A stretch of 64,000 nucleotides of DNA from Sporichthyaceae bacterium (GCA_036493475.1 DASXPS010000118.1:1-64000), one strand, 5' to 3'; shown: positions 27,792 to 37,135, counted from the stretch's first letter. Notes: a model not told the origin generated them from the sequence alone. Made by a program: numbers and translations.

Positions 27792-29483
27792 TCAGGCGGG
27801 CTGATGCACGTATGTGCCGGGCGCAGCGCCGAGCACCGGGAACTTGTCGCTGCCCAGCTCCTCGCGGGCCGGACGCTCGTCGCCGGCCCGGGCGATCACC
27901 CAGTCCGCCCAGTGGTCCCACCACGACCCGGCCTGCTTGGTCGCCGCGGCCCGCCACGCCTCCGGGTCCGGGCCCGGCTTGGGGCCGGTGAAGTAGTGCG
28001 CCTTCGGCCCGGGCGGGGAGACCGGGGTTTGGATGTGACCGGTCGGGGACAGCACGAACGTCGAGTCGCCGCCGAGCAATTGCGTGCTCTGATAGCAGCC
28101 CTGCCACGGGGTGAGGTGGTCGGAGAAGCCGCCCACCACGTAGTTGTCGATCTTTACCGCGCTCAGGTCCACGCCGTGACCGAGCACCTCGACCGCGCCG
28201 CCGCGGGTCAGGATGTTGTGCTCGAACATGTCCAGGAATTGCGCGTGCAGCGCGGCGGGCAGGTTCGTCTTGTCCTCGTTCCAGGCGAGGATGTCGAACG
28301 CCGGCGGCTTGTTGCCCATCAGGTAGTTGTTGACCCAGTAGTTCCACACCAGGTCGTTGGGTCGCATCCAGGTGAAGACGCTGCCCAGCGAACGTGCGTC
28401 CAGCACGCCGTTCTTCTTGCCCTTCTTGCGGGTCATGGCCAGGATCCGCTTGGAGCGGAACGCGCCGATCGCCGCGGGCGAGTTCCAGTCCAGCAGGGTC
28501 ACCGCGAACGAGCAGGCGCGCACCCGGCCGGGGTCGTGCTCGGCCAGGTAGGACAGCACGGTGGACGTGGTGATGCCACCGGCACACAACCCCAGCGTGA
28601 TCAGCTCGTCGGCACCGCTGATCTGACGCACCGCATCGGTGGCCTCCAGCAGCGCGGTGGCGTAGGTGTCCAGGTCCCAGTCGCCCTGCGCCGGGCCGGG
28701 GTTGCGCCAGGACACGGTGAAGCAGGTCAGGCCGCGGCCCACCGCGTGCTCCAGCAGGCTGCGGCCGGGCGCGAGGTCGGTGAAGTAGTACTTGTTGATC
28801 TGCGGCGGGATCAGCATGACCGGGGTGGTGCGTACCGCCGCGGTGCTCGGCGCGTACTGGATCAGTTCCAGCACCTCGTTGCGGAACACCACCGCACCCG
28901 GCGTGGCCGCGAGGTTTTCCCCCACCACGTAACCGGAATCGTCGACCTGTTTGGGCATGCCGCCGTTGTGCCGCAGGTCGTCCACCCAGTTGCCCAGGCC
29001 CGTCCGCAGGCTGCCACCCGCGGTCTCGAAGGCCCGCTTCACCGCCGCCGGGTTGCCCAGCAGGGTGTTGGTCGGGGCCAACGAGGAGGTGAGCACGCCG
29101 GCCGCGAAACGCAACTGCTCCTTGGTGCGCCAGGACACGTCGGTGTCCTCGACCACCTTGTCCACCGCGTTGCCGGCCGCCAGGTAACCCTGCATCAGCC
29201 GGTGGTAACCGGGATGGTCGGTCCAGGTTGGATCGGCGAAGCGCCGGTCGCCCCGGCCCGGTTCCACCTCGGACCTACCGACAGTGACCTTCCCCAATTC
29301 CACGGCCAGGTCCGCACCGGCCCGCGCCAGTCGCGGTGACTCGCCGACGACCCGGCCCAGCAGCTTGGCCGCGTCGGTGAGGCGCTCGCGCACACCGCGC
29401 TCCTCGGCCCAGGTCCAGGCCGTCAGGTGACCGTCGTCGGAGTGGTCCGCCGCGCCGTGCTCGGTGGTGATGGTGGCAGTCAT
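27792..29483 (-). CDS. phaC: Polyhydroxyalkanoate synthase
   Basis: A 563-residue PHA synthase that polymerises (R)-3-hydroxyacyl-CoA into storage polyester. The catalytic Cys300 lies in the lipase-like box LGLCAGG, the Asp in VVGGFSDHLTPW and the His in LSPTGHIQ. INKYYFTDLAPGRSL, the conserved segment before the core, is intact. Size and the single-chain layout fit class I/II enzymes, which need no PhaE/PhaR partner. ATG at 29483 is preferred over GTG at 29489. It diverges from the KASIII-fusion gene with a 68-base shared control region. Confidence 0.93.
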   Translation of the reverse strand: MTATITTEHGAADHSDDGHLTAWTWAEERGVRERLTDAAKLLGRVVGESPRLARAGADLAVELGKVTVGRSEVEPGRGDRRFADPTWTDHPGYHRLMQGYLAAGNAVDKVVEDTDVSWRTKEQLRFAAGVLTSSLAPTNTLLGNPAAVKRAFETAGGSLRTGLGNWVDDLRHNGGMPKQVDDSGYVVGENLAATPGAVVFRNEVLELIQYAPSTAAVRTTPVMLIPPQINKYYFTDLAPGRSLLEHAVGRGLTCFTVSWRNPGPAQGDWDLDTYATALLEATDAVRQISGADELITLGLCAGGITTSTVLSYLAEHDPGRVRACSFAVTLLDWNSPAAIGAFRSKRILAMTRKKGKKNGVLDARSLGSVFTWMRPNDLVWNYWVNNYLMGNKPPAFDILAWNEDKTNLPAALHAQFLDMFEHNILTRGGAVEVLGHGVDLSAVKIDNYVVGGFSDHLTPWQGCYQSTQLLGGDSTFVLSPTGHIQTPVSPPGPKAHYFTGPKPGPDPEAWRAAATKQAGSWWDHWADWVIARAGDERPAREELGSDKFPVLGAAPGTYVHQPA

Positions 29484-29551
29484 GGGCACATTCTAGGAAG
29501 GCAGAACCAACCGCCGCGATATGTAGGTCGTCCCGGTTCAGGAGTAATCCC

Positions 29552-31492
29552 ATGAGACCGTTCGAGATCAATCGCCATGGCCGCATCGTGTTCCCGTCCA
29601 GCTACTTCCCGGATATGGACCTGTCGGACTTCCGGACCCTGGAGCAGTTCGAGGCGGCGGTACGCCGTGACTTCGACGAGAAGTCGCCCACCGGGTCGGA
29701 CATCGTCGAACGCGTGGAGGCGGGCAAGTACAGCACCCGCTTCGAATTGCTGCGCGATGTGGCGCTGAACCTGTTCTGGGGCAACCGCTACGTGGTGACC
29801 CTGTACGAGCGCCGCCCCACCCGGTGGCGTGACGTGCCGCGGCACTCCGACGATGTGTTCCTGGGCGTGGCCAAGCCGTGGGTGGACGGGGCCCGCAAGA
29901 TCGCCGCAGTGGCCGAGACCTACCGCGCGCTGCCACCGACCTGGAACGGCCAGAGCGAGGACGCGATCTTCCAGCTGCTGTTTCACATCTTCGGCCACAA
30001 GCGCTACCACGCCAGCGACCTGCCGGCCGTCAAACCGACGGTTGCCGAGCTGCTGGCCAAACCCGAGACCTTGACCTTCGTGCTACCCGGGCACGACCCG
30101 GATTACCCGCGCTACACCGCCCGGCAGATCCTCGACCACTCCGACGAGGTCCCAGAACTGGAGTCGTTGGGCCGCTGGGCGCGGGTGCTGCACAACCTGC
30201 ACCCGTGGGATCAGGCCGCCGCCCGGTTGGCCCCGGCGTCGTCGATCTCCGATGACGATTTCGTGCTGCTGTACGTCCCGCGCAGCGAAGCGGTGACCCA
30301 GTTCATCCATCGGATCAAACAACCGACGCACCAATCGGCGCCGGTCCCCGTGGTCATCGAGGCGCAGCCCCCGGTGCGCCCGTTCCCCGCGCTGGATGTG
30401 CCCCGCACGTTCCGCGTGCAGCCGCGCATCGCCGCGCTCACCGCGTTGCGCGGCGAGCACGTGTGCAGCAACGACGACGTCATCCGCAACTCCGCGATCA
30501 ACTGGTCGCCGATGAGCGCGGCGCAGATCGCCCGCAAGACCGGCATCGATTCGCGCTGCTACACGGCCAAGCCGCTGGAGCAGATCGCGCTGGAGGTGGC
30601 CCGCACGGCGGTCGCCGGCGCCGGCCTGACACCCGGTGAGATCGGCGCGGTGTTGGTGTGCACCTGCACCAGCGACCGGTTGATCCCGTCGGTGGCGTCC
30701 TACATCTCCGGCCAACTGGGCATCCACCGCACCTACATGTCCGCGGACCTGGTCGCCGCCTGCGCCGGATTCCCCTACGGGCTGGCAGAAAGCGTGCGGC
30801 TGCTGCAGGAGGTGCAGCGGCCGGTGCTGCTGGTCTGCGCGGAGAAGTTCTCCAACAAGATCGGCAGCGTGCGCACCTCACGCATGCTGTTCGCCGACGG
30901 CGCCGCGGCACTGGTGCTGGTGCCCGCCCCCGACGGCGAACCGGGCGACATCGAGTACCTGCAGACCTACGCCAGCGGCCCGGTCAGTGAGGTGAACTCC
31001 ATCCTGTGGCCGAACCCGGAGTTCGACGGCAACATCACCGTCTACGGCCCCGAGGTGAAGTCGCTGGCCAAGCGCTACCTGGCGCAGATGCTCGACGAGA
31101 TGAAGGAGATCCCCGGCCCCGACGGCAGCGGAAACCTGTTCGACGCCGTCGATGTGATGGTCCCTCATCAGGCCAACAAGGTGATGGTCGCCGACATCGC
31201 GCGCGGCGTGAACTTCCCCATGGAGCGGGTCTATTTCAACATCGAGCGGACCGGCAACGTCTCCGCGGCGAGCATCCCGTTGGCCATCCACGACGCGGTG
31301 CTGGACGGCGTGATCGACCGCCCGATGCGGGTGTTCGCACCCGGCTTCGGCGCCGGCGCTGTGGCCGGGTACGCGGTGCTGAACCTCGACCCGTCCGTGG
31401 TGGTTCGCACCGACGGCGCCGATGGACCGGCCGAGTCCGCGGTCCAGGTGCGCGGCACCAGCGTCGAGGACGTGGCCCAGGCCTTCAGCTGA
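29552..31492 (+). CDS. Beta-ketoacyl synthase III with large unknown N-terminal domain
   Basis: A 646-residue protein. Residues ~285-630 are a KASIII (FabH-like) thiolase fold with a complete triad: Cys404 in VAACAGFPYG, His539 in VPHQANKV and Asn569 in ERTGNVSAAS; the spacings match FabH. KASIII enzymes condense acyl-CoA with malonyl-ACP, and some accept CoA substrates. Residues ~1-280 belong to no family I recognise. They start RPFEINRHGRIVFPSSYFPD and contain FLGVAKPWVDGARKIAAV, LFHIFGHKRYHASDLPAV and LYVPRSEAVTQFI; there is no membrane segment. Placement next to phaC suggests it makes 3-ketoacyl precursors for PHA monomers, which is inference. Confidence 0.88.
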   Translation: MRPFEINRHGRIVFPSSYFPDMDLSDFRTLEQFEAAVRRDFDEKSPTGSDIVERVEAGKYSTRFELLRDVALNLFWGNRYVVTLYERRPTRWRDVPRHSDDVFLGVAKPWVDGARKIAAVAETYRALPPTWNGQSEDAIFQLLFHIFGHKRYHASDLPAVKPTVAELLAKPETLTFVLPGHDPDYPRYTARQILDHSDEVPELESLGRWARVLHNLHPWDQAAARLAPASSISDDDFVLLYVPRSEAVTQFIHRIKQPTHQSAPVPVVIEAQPPVRPFPALDVPRTFRVQPRIAALTALRGEHVCSNDDVIRNSAINWSPMSAAQIARKTGIDSRCYTAKPLEQIALEVARTAVAGAGLTPGEIGAVLVCTCTSDRLIPSVASYISGQLGIHRTYMSADLVAACAGFPYGLAESVRLLQEVQRPVLLVCAEKFSNKIGSVRTSRMLFADGAAALVLVPAPDGEPGDIEYLQTYASGPVSEVNSILWPNPEFDGNITVYGPEVKSLAKRYLAQMLDEMKEIPGPDGSGNLFDAVDVMVPHQANKVMVADIARGVNFPMERVYFNIERTGNVSAASIPLAIHDAVLDGVIDRPMRVFAPGFGAGAVAGYAVLNLDPSVVVRTDGADGPAESAVQVRGTSVEDVAQAFS

Positions 31493-31501
31493 GCGCTGAG
31501 T

Positions 31502-32245
31502 TCAGGACATGTCCAGGCCGCCGTTGACGGCGATCACCGCGCCGGTGATGTACGCGGCGTCCTCGTGGGCCAGGAAGGACACCGCGCGGGCCACCTCGGA
31601 GGCGTGCCCCAGCCGGCCCACCGGGATGGTCTTGACCACCTTCTCCAGGACCTCGCCGGGAACGGCGGCGACCATGTCGGTGTCGGTGTAGCCCGGCGTC
31701 ACGCAGTTCACCGTGATGCCCTTGCGGGCCACCTCCCGGGCCAGTGACTTGGTCAGCCCGAACTGGCCGGACTTGGACGCGGCGTAGTTGGCCTGCCCGA
31801 TGCCACCGGTGCTGCCGATCGCCGAGGAGATGTTCACGATGCGCCCGTACTCCTGAGCGATCATCTGCTCGAGCACGGCCTTGGTCATGTAGAACGACCC
31901 GGACAGGTTGACCCGCAGCACCGCGTGCCAGTCCTCGACGCTCATCTTGCGCATGGTCTTGTCCACGGTGATGCCCGCGTTGTTGACCAGGATGTCCACC
32001 CGGCCGGCGACGTCCATGACCTCCTCGACCACGCGCACACAGTCCTGTGGTTCGCCGACATTGCCGGCGTGCAGCGAGACCGACATCCCGTCCTTGTTCA
32101 GCCGCTCCACGAACTCCTCGGCGGAGTCACTGACCCGGCTGCAGCCGGCCGCCACGTGAATGCCCTGACCGGCCAGGTTCTCGGTGATGGCAGCGCCGAT
32201 ACCGCGCACGCCGCCGGTGACGATGGCCACCCGCTGATCGACCAT
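31502..32245 (-). CDS. 3-ketoacyl/acetoacetyl-CoA reductase, PhaB/FabG-like SDR
   Basis: A 247-residue classical short-chain dehydrogenase. The NADP-binding motif is GGVRGIGAAI, NNAG is at the end of beta4, and the catalytic Ser-Tyr-Lys lies in NISSAIGSTG and NYAASKSG. The tail ITGAVIAVNGGLDMS is typical of acetoacetyl-CoA reductases such as PhaB. It should reduce 3-ketoacyl-CoA to the (R)-3-hydroxy form used by PhaC. GGAGG lies eight bases before the ATG at 32245. It converges with the KASIII gene, ten bases from its stop, and follows the second SDR gene on the same strand. Confidence 0.88.
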   Translation of the reverse strand: MVDQRVAIVTGGVRGIGAAITENLAGQGIHVAAGCSRVSDSAEEFVERLNKDGMSVSLHAGNVGEPQDCVRVVEEVMDVAGRVDILVNNAGITVDKTMRKMSVEDWHAVLRVNLSGSFYMTKAVLEQMIAQEYGRIVNISSAIGSTGGIGQANYAASKSGQFGLTKSLAREVARKGITVNCVTPGYTDTDMVAAVPGEVLEKVVKTIPVGRLGHASEVARAVSFLAHEDAAYITGAVIAVNGGLDMS

Positions 32246-32322
32246 GGCAAAACCTCCGCGACTCCGGGACAAGGCCAGAGTCGGGAGGTTACGCCCGTTG
32301 TCGGGCGCGCCGGAAGGCCCGG

Positions 32323-33087
32323 TCAGACGGCGGAACGACCGCCGTTGACGTAAATGGTCTGGCCGGTGACGTGGCGGGCGTCCTCGCTGCACAGGAAGGC
32401 GATCACCGTGGCGATGTCCTCCGGTTGCGCGACCCGGCGCAGCGGGTGCGCGGCCGCGGCCCCGCTCACGAACTCCTCGACGCTGACATTCATCCGGGAC
32501 GCTGTGGCCTCGGTCATCGCGGTGTGCACGAAGCCCGGCGCGACCGCGTTCACGTTGATGTTGAACGGGCCCAGTTCCTGCGCCATGGTCGCGGTCAGGC
32601 CCTGCACTCCGGCCTTGGCGGCGGAGTAGTTGGACTGACCGCGGTTACCCAGCGCGGAGATGCTGGACAGGCTGACCACCTTGCCGTACTTGGCGGGCAC
32701 CATGTGCCGCTGCGCGGCCTGGGTCATCAGGAACGCGCCCTTGAGGCTGACGTCGACGCAGAGGTCCCAGTCCTCCTCGGTCATCTTGAACAGCATGTTG
32801 TCCCGGGTGATGCCGGCGTTGTTGACCAGGATGTCGACCTGGCCCCACTCGGTGACCACGCGGGAGATGGCGGCAGCGGCGGAGTCGGCCTTGCTGACGT
32901 CGGCGCCCACCGCAATGGCGATGCCACCGGCGGCCTCGATGGCCACCACGGTGTCCTTGCCCCGCTCCTCGCTGAGGTCGACCACGGCGACCTTCGCACC
33001 CTCGGACGCGAACCGAAGCGCGGTCGCCGCGCCAATGCCCTGCGCCGCCCCGGTGACCACCGCGACCCTGCCGGCGAACCTGCTCAC
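32323..33087 (-). CDS. Short-chain dehydrogenase/reductase (FabG-like)
   Basis: A 254-residue SDR. Cofactor motif TGAAQGIGAAT, NNAGITRDNM, catalytic Ser and Tyr/Lys in SLSSISALGN and NYSAAKAGV, and a C-terminal TGQTIYVNGG. It resembles FabG or beta-hydroxyacyl dehydrogenases and is the paralogue of the SDR 78 bases downstream; the two are only moderately alike. Either can serve fatty acid or PHA metabolism. Its substrate stereochemistry and CoA/ACP preference cannot be told from sequence. Confidence 0.85.
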   Translation of the reverse strand: MSRFAGRVAVVTGAAQGIGAATALRFASEGAKVAVVDLSEERGKDTVVAIEAAGGIAIAVGADVSKADSAAAAISRVVTEWGQVDILVNNAGITRDNMLFKMTEEDWDLCVDVSLKGAFLMTQAAQRHMVPAKYGKVVSLSSISALGNRGQSNYSAAKAGVQGLTATMAQELGPFNINVNAVAPGFVHTAMTEATASRMNVSVEEFVSGAAAAHPLRRVAQPEDIATVIAFLCSEDARHVTGQTIYVNGGRSAV

Positions 33088-33205
33088 CCGTGCCCCCCAC
33101 TGTTGTATGGAGTCGATCGGCGCCCGGACGGGTCGCCGTTGCAGGATGATACTGGCCGGTAGCTAACTCGTGAGTAGCAGGTCCGGCAGCAGCGTTGCGG
33201 CTCCG

Positions 33206-34288
33206 TTACCCCGGGCCCGGGATGTCCACCAGCGTGGCCAGTGTGGCCTTGTGCCGGTCGGCACTGCCCAGGGCAATGGCGTCCGCCGCGGCGCGCTTGA
33301 GGTACAGATGCGCCGGGTGCTCCCAGGTGAAGCCGATGCCGCCGTGCAACTGCACGCCCTCCTCCGCGGTGCGCAGCGCCGCCGGTCCGCAGTGCGCCTT
33401 GGCCAGCGCAATCGCCACCGACAGGTCGTCGGCGTCGGTGGCCGCGCACACCGCGGCGTACCGGGCCACCGCCCGGGCCTGGGTGAGGGCCACCCACAGA
33501 TCCGCGCAGCGGTGCTTGAGTACCTGATAGGAACCGATGATCCGACCGAACTGGCGACGCTCCTTGAGGTAGGCGACGGTCATCTCCAGCACCCGGTCGG
33601 CGATGCCCACCTGTTCGGCGGCGAGCAGCATCGCGCCGATGCGCAGCGCGTGGTCCACCGCCGCGCAGGCCGCCTGCCCGCGAGCCACCACCCGACCGCC
33701 GCCACTGGCATCGATGTCGATGTCGGCCAACGGGCGCGTCATGTCCAACGAGATCACCGGTGTGATCGTCGCCGTGCTCGCCTCGACCGCGATCAACTCC
33801 GCCGAGGCCCCGGTGCCGGCCGGCACCAACAACACGTCGGCGGTGCGCGCGTCGGCCACGCTGGTGGTGCCGACCGACGCCGAGCCGGGCATCGTGCTGA
33901 AGGACACGGCCAGAGTTGCGGTGCGCTCCCCCGCGGCCAGCTCCGGCAGCAGGTCCTCATCGCCGACGGCGAGCAACGCAGCCACCGCCATGCTGTGCCC
34001 GAGGTAGGGCACCGGGGCTAACGCCCGTCCGAGTTCCTCCCCAACAACCGCCGCCTCGCGCCAGGATGCCCCCGCGCCACCGAGTTTCTCCGGCACCGCC
34101 AACCCGGTGATGCCGACCTCGATCAGCGCGGCCCACAGCGCGCGGTCCACGGGTTCGTCGCTCTCCGTACGGCGCAGCACCTCGGCGGGCGATGCGCGCT
34201 TCTCCAACAGCGTGCGCACGGTGGACCGTAGGTCCGCCTCGACCTCGGACTCCAACAGGTCCGGCATCACCGGGTCGACCACACTCAT
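33206..34288 (-). CDS. Acyl-CoA dehydrogenase, short partner-type
   Basis: A 360-residue acyl-CoA dehydrogenase-fold flavoprotein. The N-terminal helical domain begins DLLESEVEADLRSTVRTLL, LKERRQFGRIIGSYQVLKHR marks the FAD/helix G region, and HGGIGFTWEHPAHLYLKRA the C-terminus. The middle beta-domain is short and diverged. The FTWE-H pattern is seen in the partner chains of two-gene alpha2beta2 dehydrogenases such as the FadE pairs of mycobacteria. The ATG at 34288 has GAGGTGGG upstream. It follows the longer dehydrogenase gene by 73 bases on the same strand. Confidence 0.85.
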   Translation of the reverse strand: MSVVDPVMPDLLESEVEADLRSTVRTLLEKRASPAEVLRRTESDEPVDRALWAALIEVGITGLAVPEKLGGAGASWREAAVVGEELGRALAPVPYLGHSMAVAALLAVGDEDLLPELAAGERTATLAVSFSTMPGSASVGTTSVADARTADVLLVPAGTGASAELIAVEASTATITPVISLDMTRPLADIDIDASGGGRVVARGQAACAAVDHALRIGAMLLAAEQVGIADRVLEMTVAYLKERRQFGRIIGSYQVLKHRCADLWVALTQARAVARYAAVCAATDADDLSVAIALAKAHCGPAALRTAEEGVQLHGGIGFTWEHPAHLYLKRAAADAIALGSADRHKATLATLVDIPGPG

Positions 34289-34342
34289 CGACCCACCTCG
34301 TTCCTCGGTGCGCCGATGAGGCACGCCGCACTGTGCTCATTT

Positions 34343-34365
34343 ATGAGCTCGCTTCGCTCGCTCAT
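34343..34365. repeat. Dispersed GAGCGAAGCGAGC palindromic repeat
   Basis: On the minus strand ATGAGCGAGCGAAGCGAGC followed by TCAT. It sits in the 73-base gap between the two dehydrogenase genes and overlaps the end of the upstream one. Related copies are at 53426-53440, 57615-57634 and 60576-60600. Confidence 0.6.
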
Positions 34366-35525
34366 CGCGGCAGGTCCTTCCACGCGATGTCCTTGTCCAC
34401 CCGGACCTCCGGCGGTAGCCCGAGCACCCGCTCGGCGATGATGTTGCGCAGGATCTCCGAGGTGCCGCCCTCGATGGAGTTGCCCCGGGAACGCAGGTAC
34501 CGACGGTTGGCCGCGGGCACGGTGCCCTCCGGCGCGCGTTCCGGACGCCAGTCGGCGTAGCGCAGTCCCTCCGCGCCGAGCAGCTCGGTCTCCACCGCGG
34601 TGATGCGCTGGTTGAGTTCGGAGAAGGACAGCTTGGCCGCCGAGCCCTCGGGCCCGGGCCGGCCGGCGGCCTGCGCCTGGCGCCGCCGCACCCCGGCTAC
34701 CCGGGACGCCTCGGCCTGCACCCACAGCTCCAACACGCGCTCGTGCAACCCCGCGGTGCGCAGCTCCGGTCGGCTCCGCCAGGTGTTCATCAGCGGGGCG
34801 ACCATGGCGTTGCGCGGGCTGTGCCCGCCGCCGATGGTCGTGCGCTCGCTCATCAGCGTGGTCATGGCCACCGCCCAGCCCTCGCCCACCGCCCCGAGCC
34901 GATCGGCGTCCGGGATGCGAACGTCGGTGAGGAACACCTCGTTGAACTCCGATTCGCCGGTGATCTGCCGCAGCGGACGCACCTCCACGCCGGGGGCCTT
35001 CATGTCCAACACGAAATAGGTGAGGCCCTCGTGCTTGGGCACGTTCGGGTCGGTCCGGGTGACCAGAATCGCCCGCCGCGCGAACTGTGCCAGCGAGGTC
35101 CACACCTTCTGCCCGTTGACCACCCAGTCGTCGCCGTCCCGCACGGCGCGGGTAGCAAGTGACGCCAGGTCAGATCCCGCGCCGGGTTCACTGAACAGCT
35201 GGCACCAGATCTCCTCGCCGGTCCACAACGGACGTAACAAGCGCTGCTGCTGCTTCGACGTGCCGTGGCGCAGGATCGCCGGGGAGGCCATGCCCAACCC
35301 GATGATGCCGAGCGCGGGCCGGTTGTTCGGGGCACCCGCGGCGGCGAATGCCGCGTCGACCGCGGCTTGTTCGGCGGGCGAGGCGCCGAGCCCGCCCAAC
35401 CCCTGCGGCCAGTCGATGCGGGCCAGGCCGGCGTCGAACCGCGCGCGCAGAAATTCCCACCGGTCCGTGGCCGCCGGGTCGTGCGCGGCCAGGAATTCCG
35501 TCACGCGCCGCATCAGGTCACTCAT
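34362..35525 (-). CDS. Acyl-CoA dehydrogenase
   Basis: A 387-residue acyl-CoA dehydrogenase. The middle-domain signature WCQLFSEPGAGSDLASLAT is complete, VNGQKVWTSLAQFA follows, the third domain holds RNSIEGGTSEILRNII near the end, where FAD and CoA contacts are expected, and the C-terminus is ERVLGLP. It oxidises acyl-CoA to the 2-enoyl form. GGAGGCAGG lies upstream of the ATG at 35525. With the shorter partner gene it probably forms a heteromeric enzyme. It is divergent from the thioesterase gene, so the pair may share a control region of about 57 bases. Confidence 0.9.
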   Translation of the reverse strand: MSDLMRRVTEFLAAHDPAATDRWEFLRARFDAGLARIDWPQGLGGLGASPAEQAAVDAAFAAAGAPNNRPALGIIGLGMASPAILRHGTSKQQQRLLRPLWTGEEIWCQLFSEPGAGSDLASLATRAVRDGDDWVVNGQKVWTSLAQFARRAILVTRTDPNVPKHEGLTYFVLDMKAPGVEVRPLRQITGESEFNEVFLTDVRIPDADRLGAVGEGWAVAMTTLMSERTTIGGGHSPRNAMVAPLMNTWRSRPELRTAGLHERVLELWVQAEASRVAGVRRRQAQAAGRPGPEGSAAKLSFSELNQRITAVETELLGAEGLRYADWRPERAPEGTVPAANRRYLRSRGNSIEGGTSEILRNIIAERVLGLPPEVRVDKDIAWKDLPR

Positions 35526-35582
35526 TCGCCTGCCTCCATGCCGGGAATTGCCACAGCATGCCTGCCCGTACCATCGCCGCTC

Positions 35583-36359
35583 GTGGCGGGGATCCGGTTC
35601 GACGAGGCCAGCGCGGTGCACCGCACCGTCCCCGGCACCTACCGGGCCGACCTCGACGGCGAGTGGGGGTTCGCCGGCAACGTCAACGGCGGCTACCTGC
35701 TGGCCATCCTGGCCCGCGCGGCTCTGGATTCCACCGGCGCCGCCTTCCCGCACGCCATCTCCGCGTCGTTTCTGCGCCCGGCCGAACACGGACCGATCGA
35801 GGTCGAGGTGATCCCGGTGCGCGCCGGACGCACCGCCACCCATGTGGTGGCGGTGTTGTCGCAGAAGTCCGGGCCCGCGGTGCACGCGACCCTGGTGTTG
35901 GGCGCAGCACCGCAGGGACCGGTGGAGAATCCGGCCACGCCGCCCGCCCTGCCCGCCGAGGAGGAGTGCGCGCCGCTGACCGGCCGCCCGGAGGTCCAGG
36001 GCTTCCTGGAGCGGGTGCAGATCAGCTACGCACCCGGTTTCGGTCCGCATGACCCCGGCAACTCACCGGTGGTGCGTGGCTGGGTGCGGCTTCGGTCCGG
36101 GGAACCGGTGGACGCGCTGGTCGGTTTGTTGGCCACGGACCTGTTGGTGCCCACCGTTGCCCGAATCGGTTATCGCAGTTGGGCACCGACCGTGCAGATG
36201 ACGGTTCAACTGCATCGGGCGCCGGTGGCCGGGCCGCTGGCCGTGGAGGCCGAGGCCGGTGAGCTACGCGACGGCTGGTTTGACGAGGAGGCCCGGGTGT
36301 TCGACGCCGCCGGTCAGCTGATCGCCCGCGGCAGCCAGTTGGCCCGCCTGCCCCGGTAG
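35583..36359 (+). CDS. Double-hotdog acyl-CoA thioesterase-family protein
   Basis: A 258-residue protein of the TesB-like thioesterase family. Typical are the start IRFDEASAVHRT, ADLDGEWGFAGNVNGGYLLA, the SFLRPAEHGPIEVEVIPV strand pair and the second-repeat RSWAPTVQMTVQLHRAP. It would hydrolyse acyl-CoA thioesters. GTG at 35583 was chosen because family members start just before FDEA; an ATG at 35538 is also in frame. It diverges from the acyl-CoA dehydrogenase gene and ends shortly before the convergent membrane-protein gene. Confidence 0.8.
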   Translation: MAGIRFDEASAVHRTVPGTYRADLDGEWGFAGNVNGGYLLAILARAALDSTGAAFPHAISASFLRPAEHGPIEVEVIPVRAGRTATHVVAVLSQKSGPAVHATLVLGAAPQGPVENPATPPALPAEEECAPLTGRPEVQGFLERVQISYAPGFGPHDPGNSPVVRGWVRLRSGEPVDALVGLLATDLLVPTVARIGYRSWAPTVQMTVQLHRAPVAGPLAVEAEAGELRDGWFDEEARVFDAAGQLIARGSQLARLPR

Positions 36360-36367
36360 TCCCGGAA

Positions 36368-37096
36368 TCACCGCGCGGTCGGGGCGGAGCTTGCCGACGT
36401 CGGCTTCTTCGGGGTCTTCTTGGTCGCGGTCTGCGGCTGGGTGTCGGTCGCGGCCGGTGGTGTCCCGGCCGCGGTGATGGAAGGCTGCGGCGTTTCTTTC
36501 GGCGGGCAGGTGCCGAGGCCGAGCAGGCCGCATCCCTGCGTCCCACCGCCGTTGTCGGGGGGCGTCAGGATTGGCGGGGTCCCGGTGCCGGTCGTCGGCT
36601 TGGGGGTCGCCACCGATGTCGGCTGCGGTGCCTTGGTGGCGATCGGGGTCGGCGGGGGCGGCTCCACCGGAACCTCGCCCGGGGTACTGACCAGATTCTG
36701 CGGCGGAATGTACGCGCGCGGCTGCACCTCGCCGGGTTGGATCCCGCCCTTACCGAGGTTGTGCACCTTCATCGTGGTCTTGCCGTAGATCGTGTTGGTG
36801 CGTTCACTGGCGGGCTGGATCGTGTCCACCAGGAACGTCCCGGCCACGATCACCCCGATCAAGCCGAGGACCAGCGCGGTTTCCCCCGTGAGCAGACCCC
36901 AGCGACGTTCGGCGGGCGCGACGACAGGCTCCATCGGCGCCACCACAGGTGGCACCGGCGGCTCGATACGACCGTGTCGCGGCACCGCGTCGATCCTCCA
37001 GCTGGCAGGTTCAAGATCCGAGTGTGCCGCATCCAGTACAGGCAGTTCGAAGAATTGACCCGACCGCCACCCGGGCGAGTCCGGAATGTGGTGCAT
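36368..37096 (-). CDS. Single-pass membrane protein with Pro/Thr-rich outer domain
   Basis: A 242-residue protein I do not recognise. Residues ~1-65 are a cytoplasmic, Pro-rich N-terminus, ~68-90 one transmembrane helix (TALVLGLIGVIVAGTFLV), and the rest is an external Pro/Thr-rich stretch typical of wall-spanning linkers, with a small Gly/Cys island (GCGLLGLGTCPP). The last ~25 residues are Thr/Lys/Ala-rich. It runs convergently to the thioesterase gene with 8 bases between. No catalytic motif is visible. Confidence 0.65.
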   Translation of the reverse strand: MHHIPDSPGWRSGQFFELPVLDAAHSDLEPASWRIDAVPRHGRIEPPVPPVVAPMEPVVAPAERRWGLLTGETALVLGLIGVIVAGTFLVDTIQPASERTNTIYGKTTMKVHNLGKGGIQPGEVQPRAYIPPQNLVSTPGEVPVEPPPPTPIATKAPQPTSVATPKPTTGTGTPPILTPPDNGGGTQGCGLLGLGTCPPKETPQPSITAAGTPPAATDTQPQTATKKTPKKPTSASSAPTAR

Positions 37097-37135
37097 TACC
37101 GAACAAATTTCGCATACGCCGCATGCGAATCCGGA

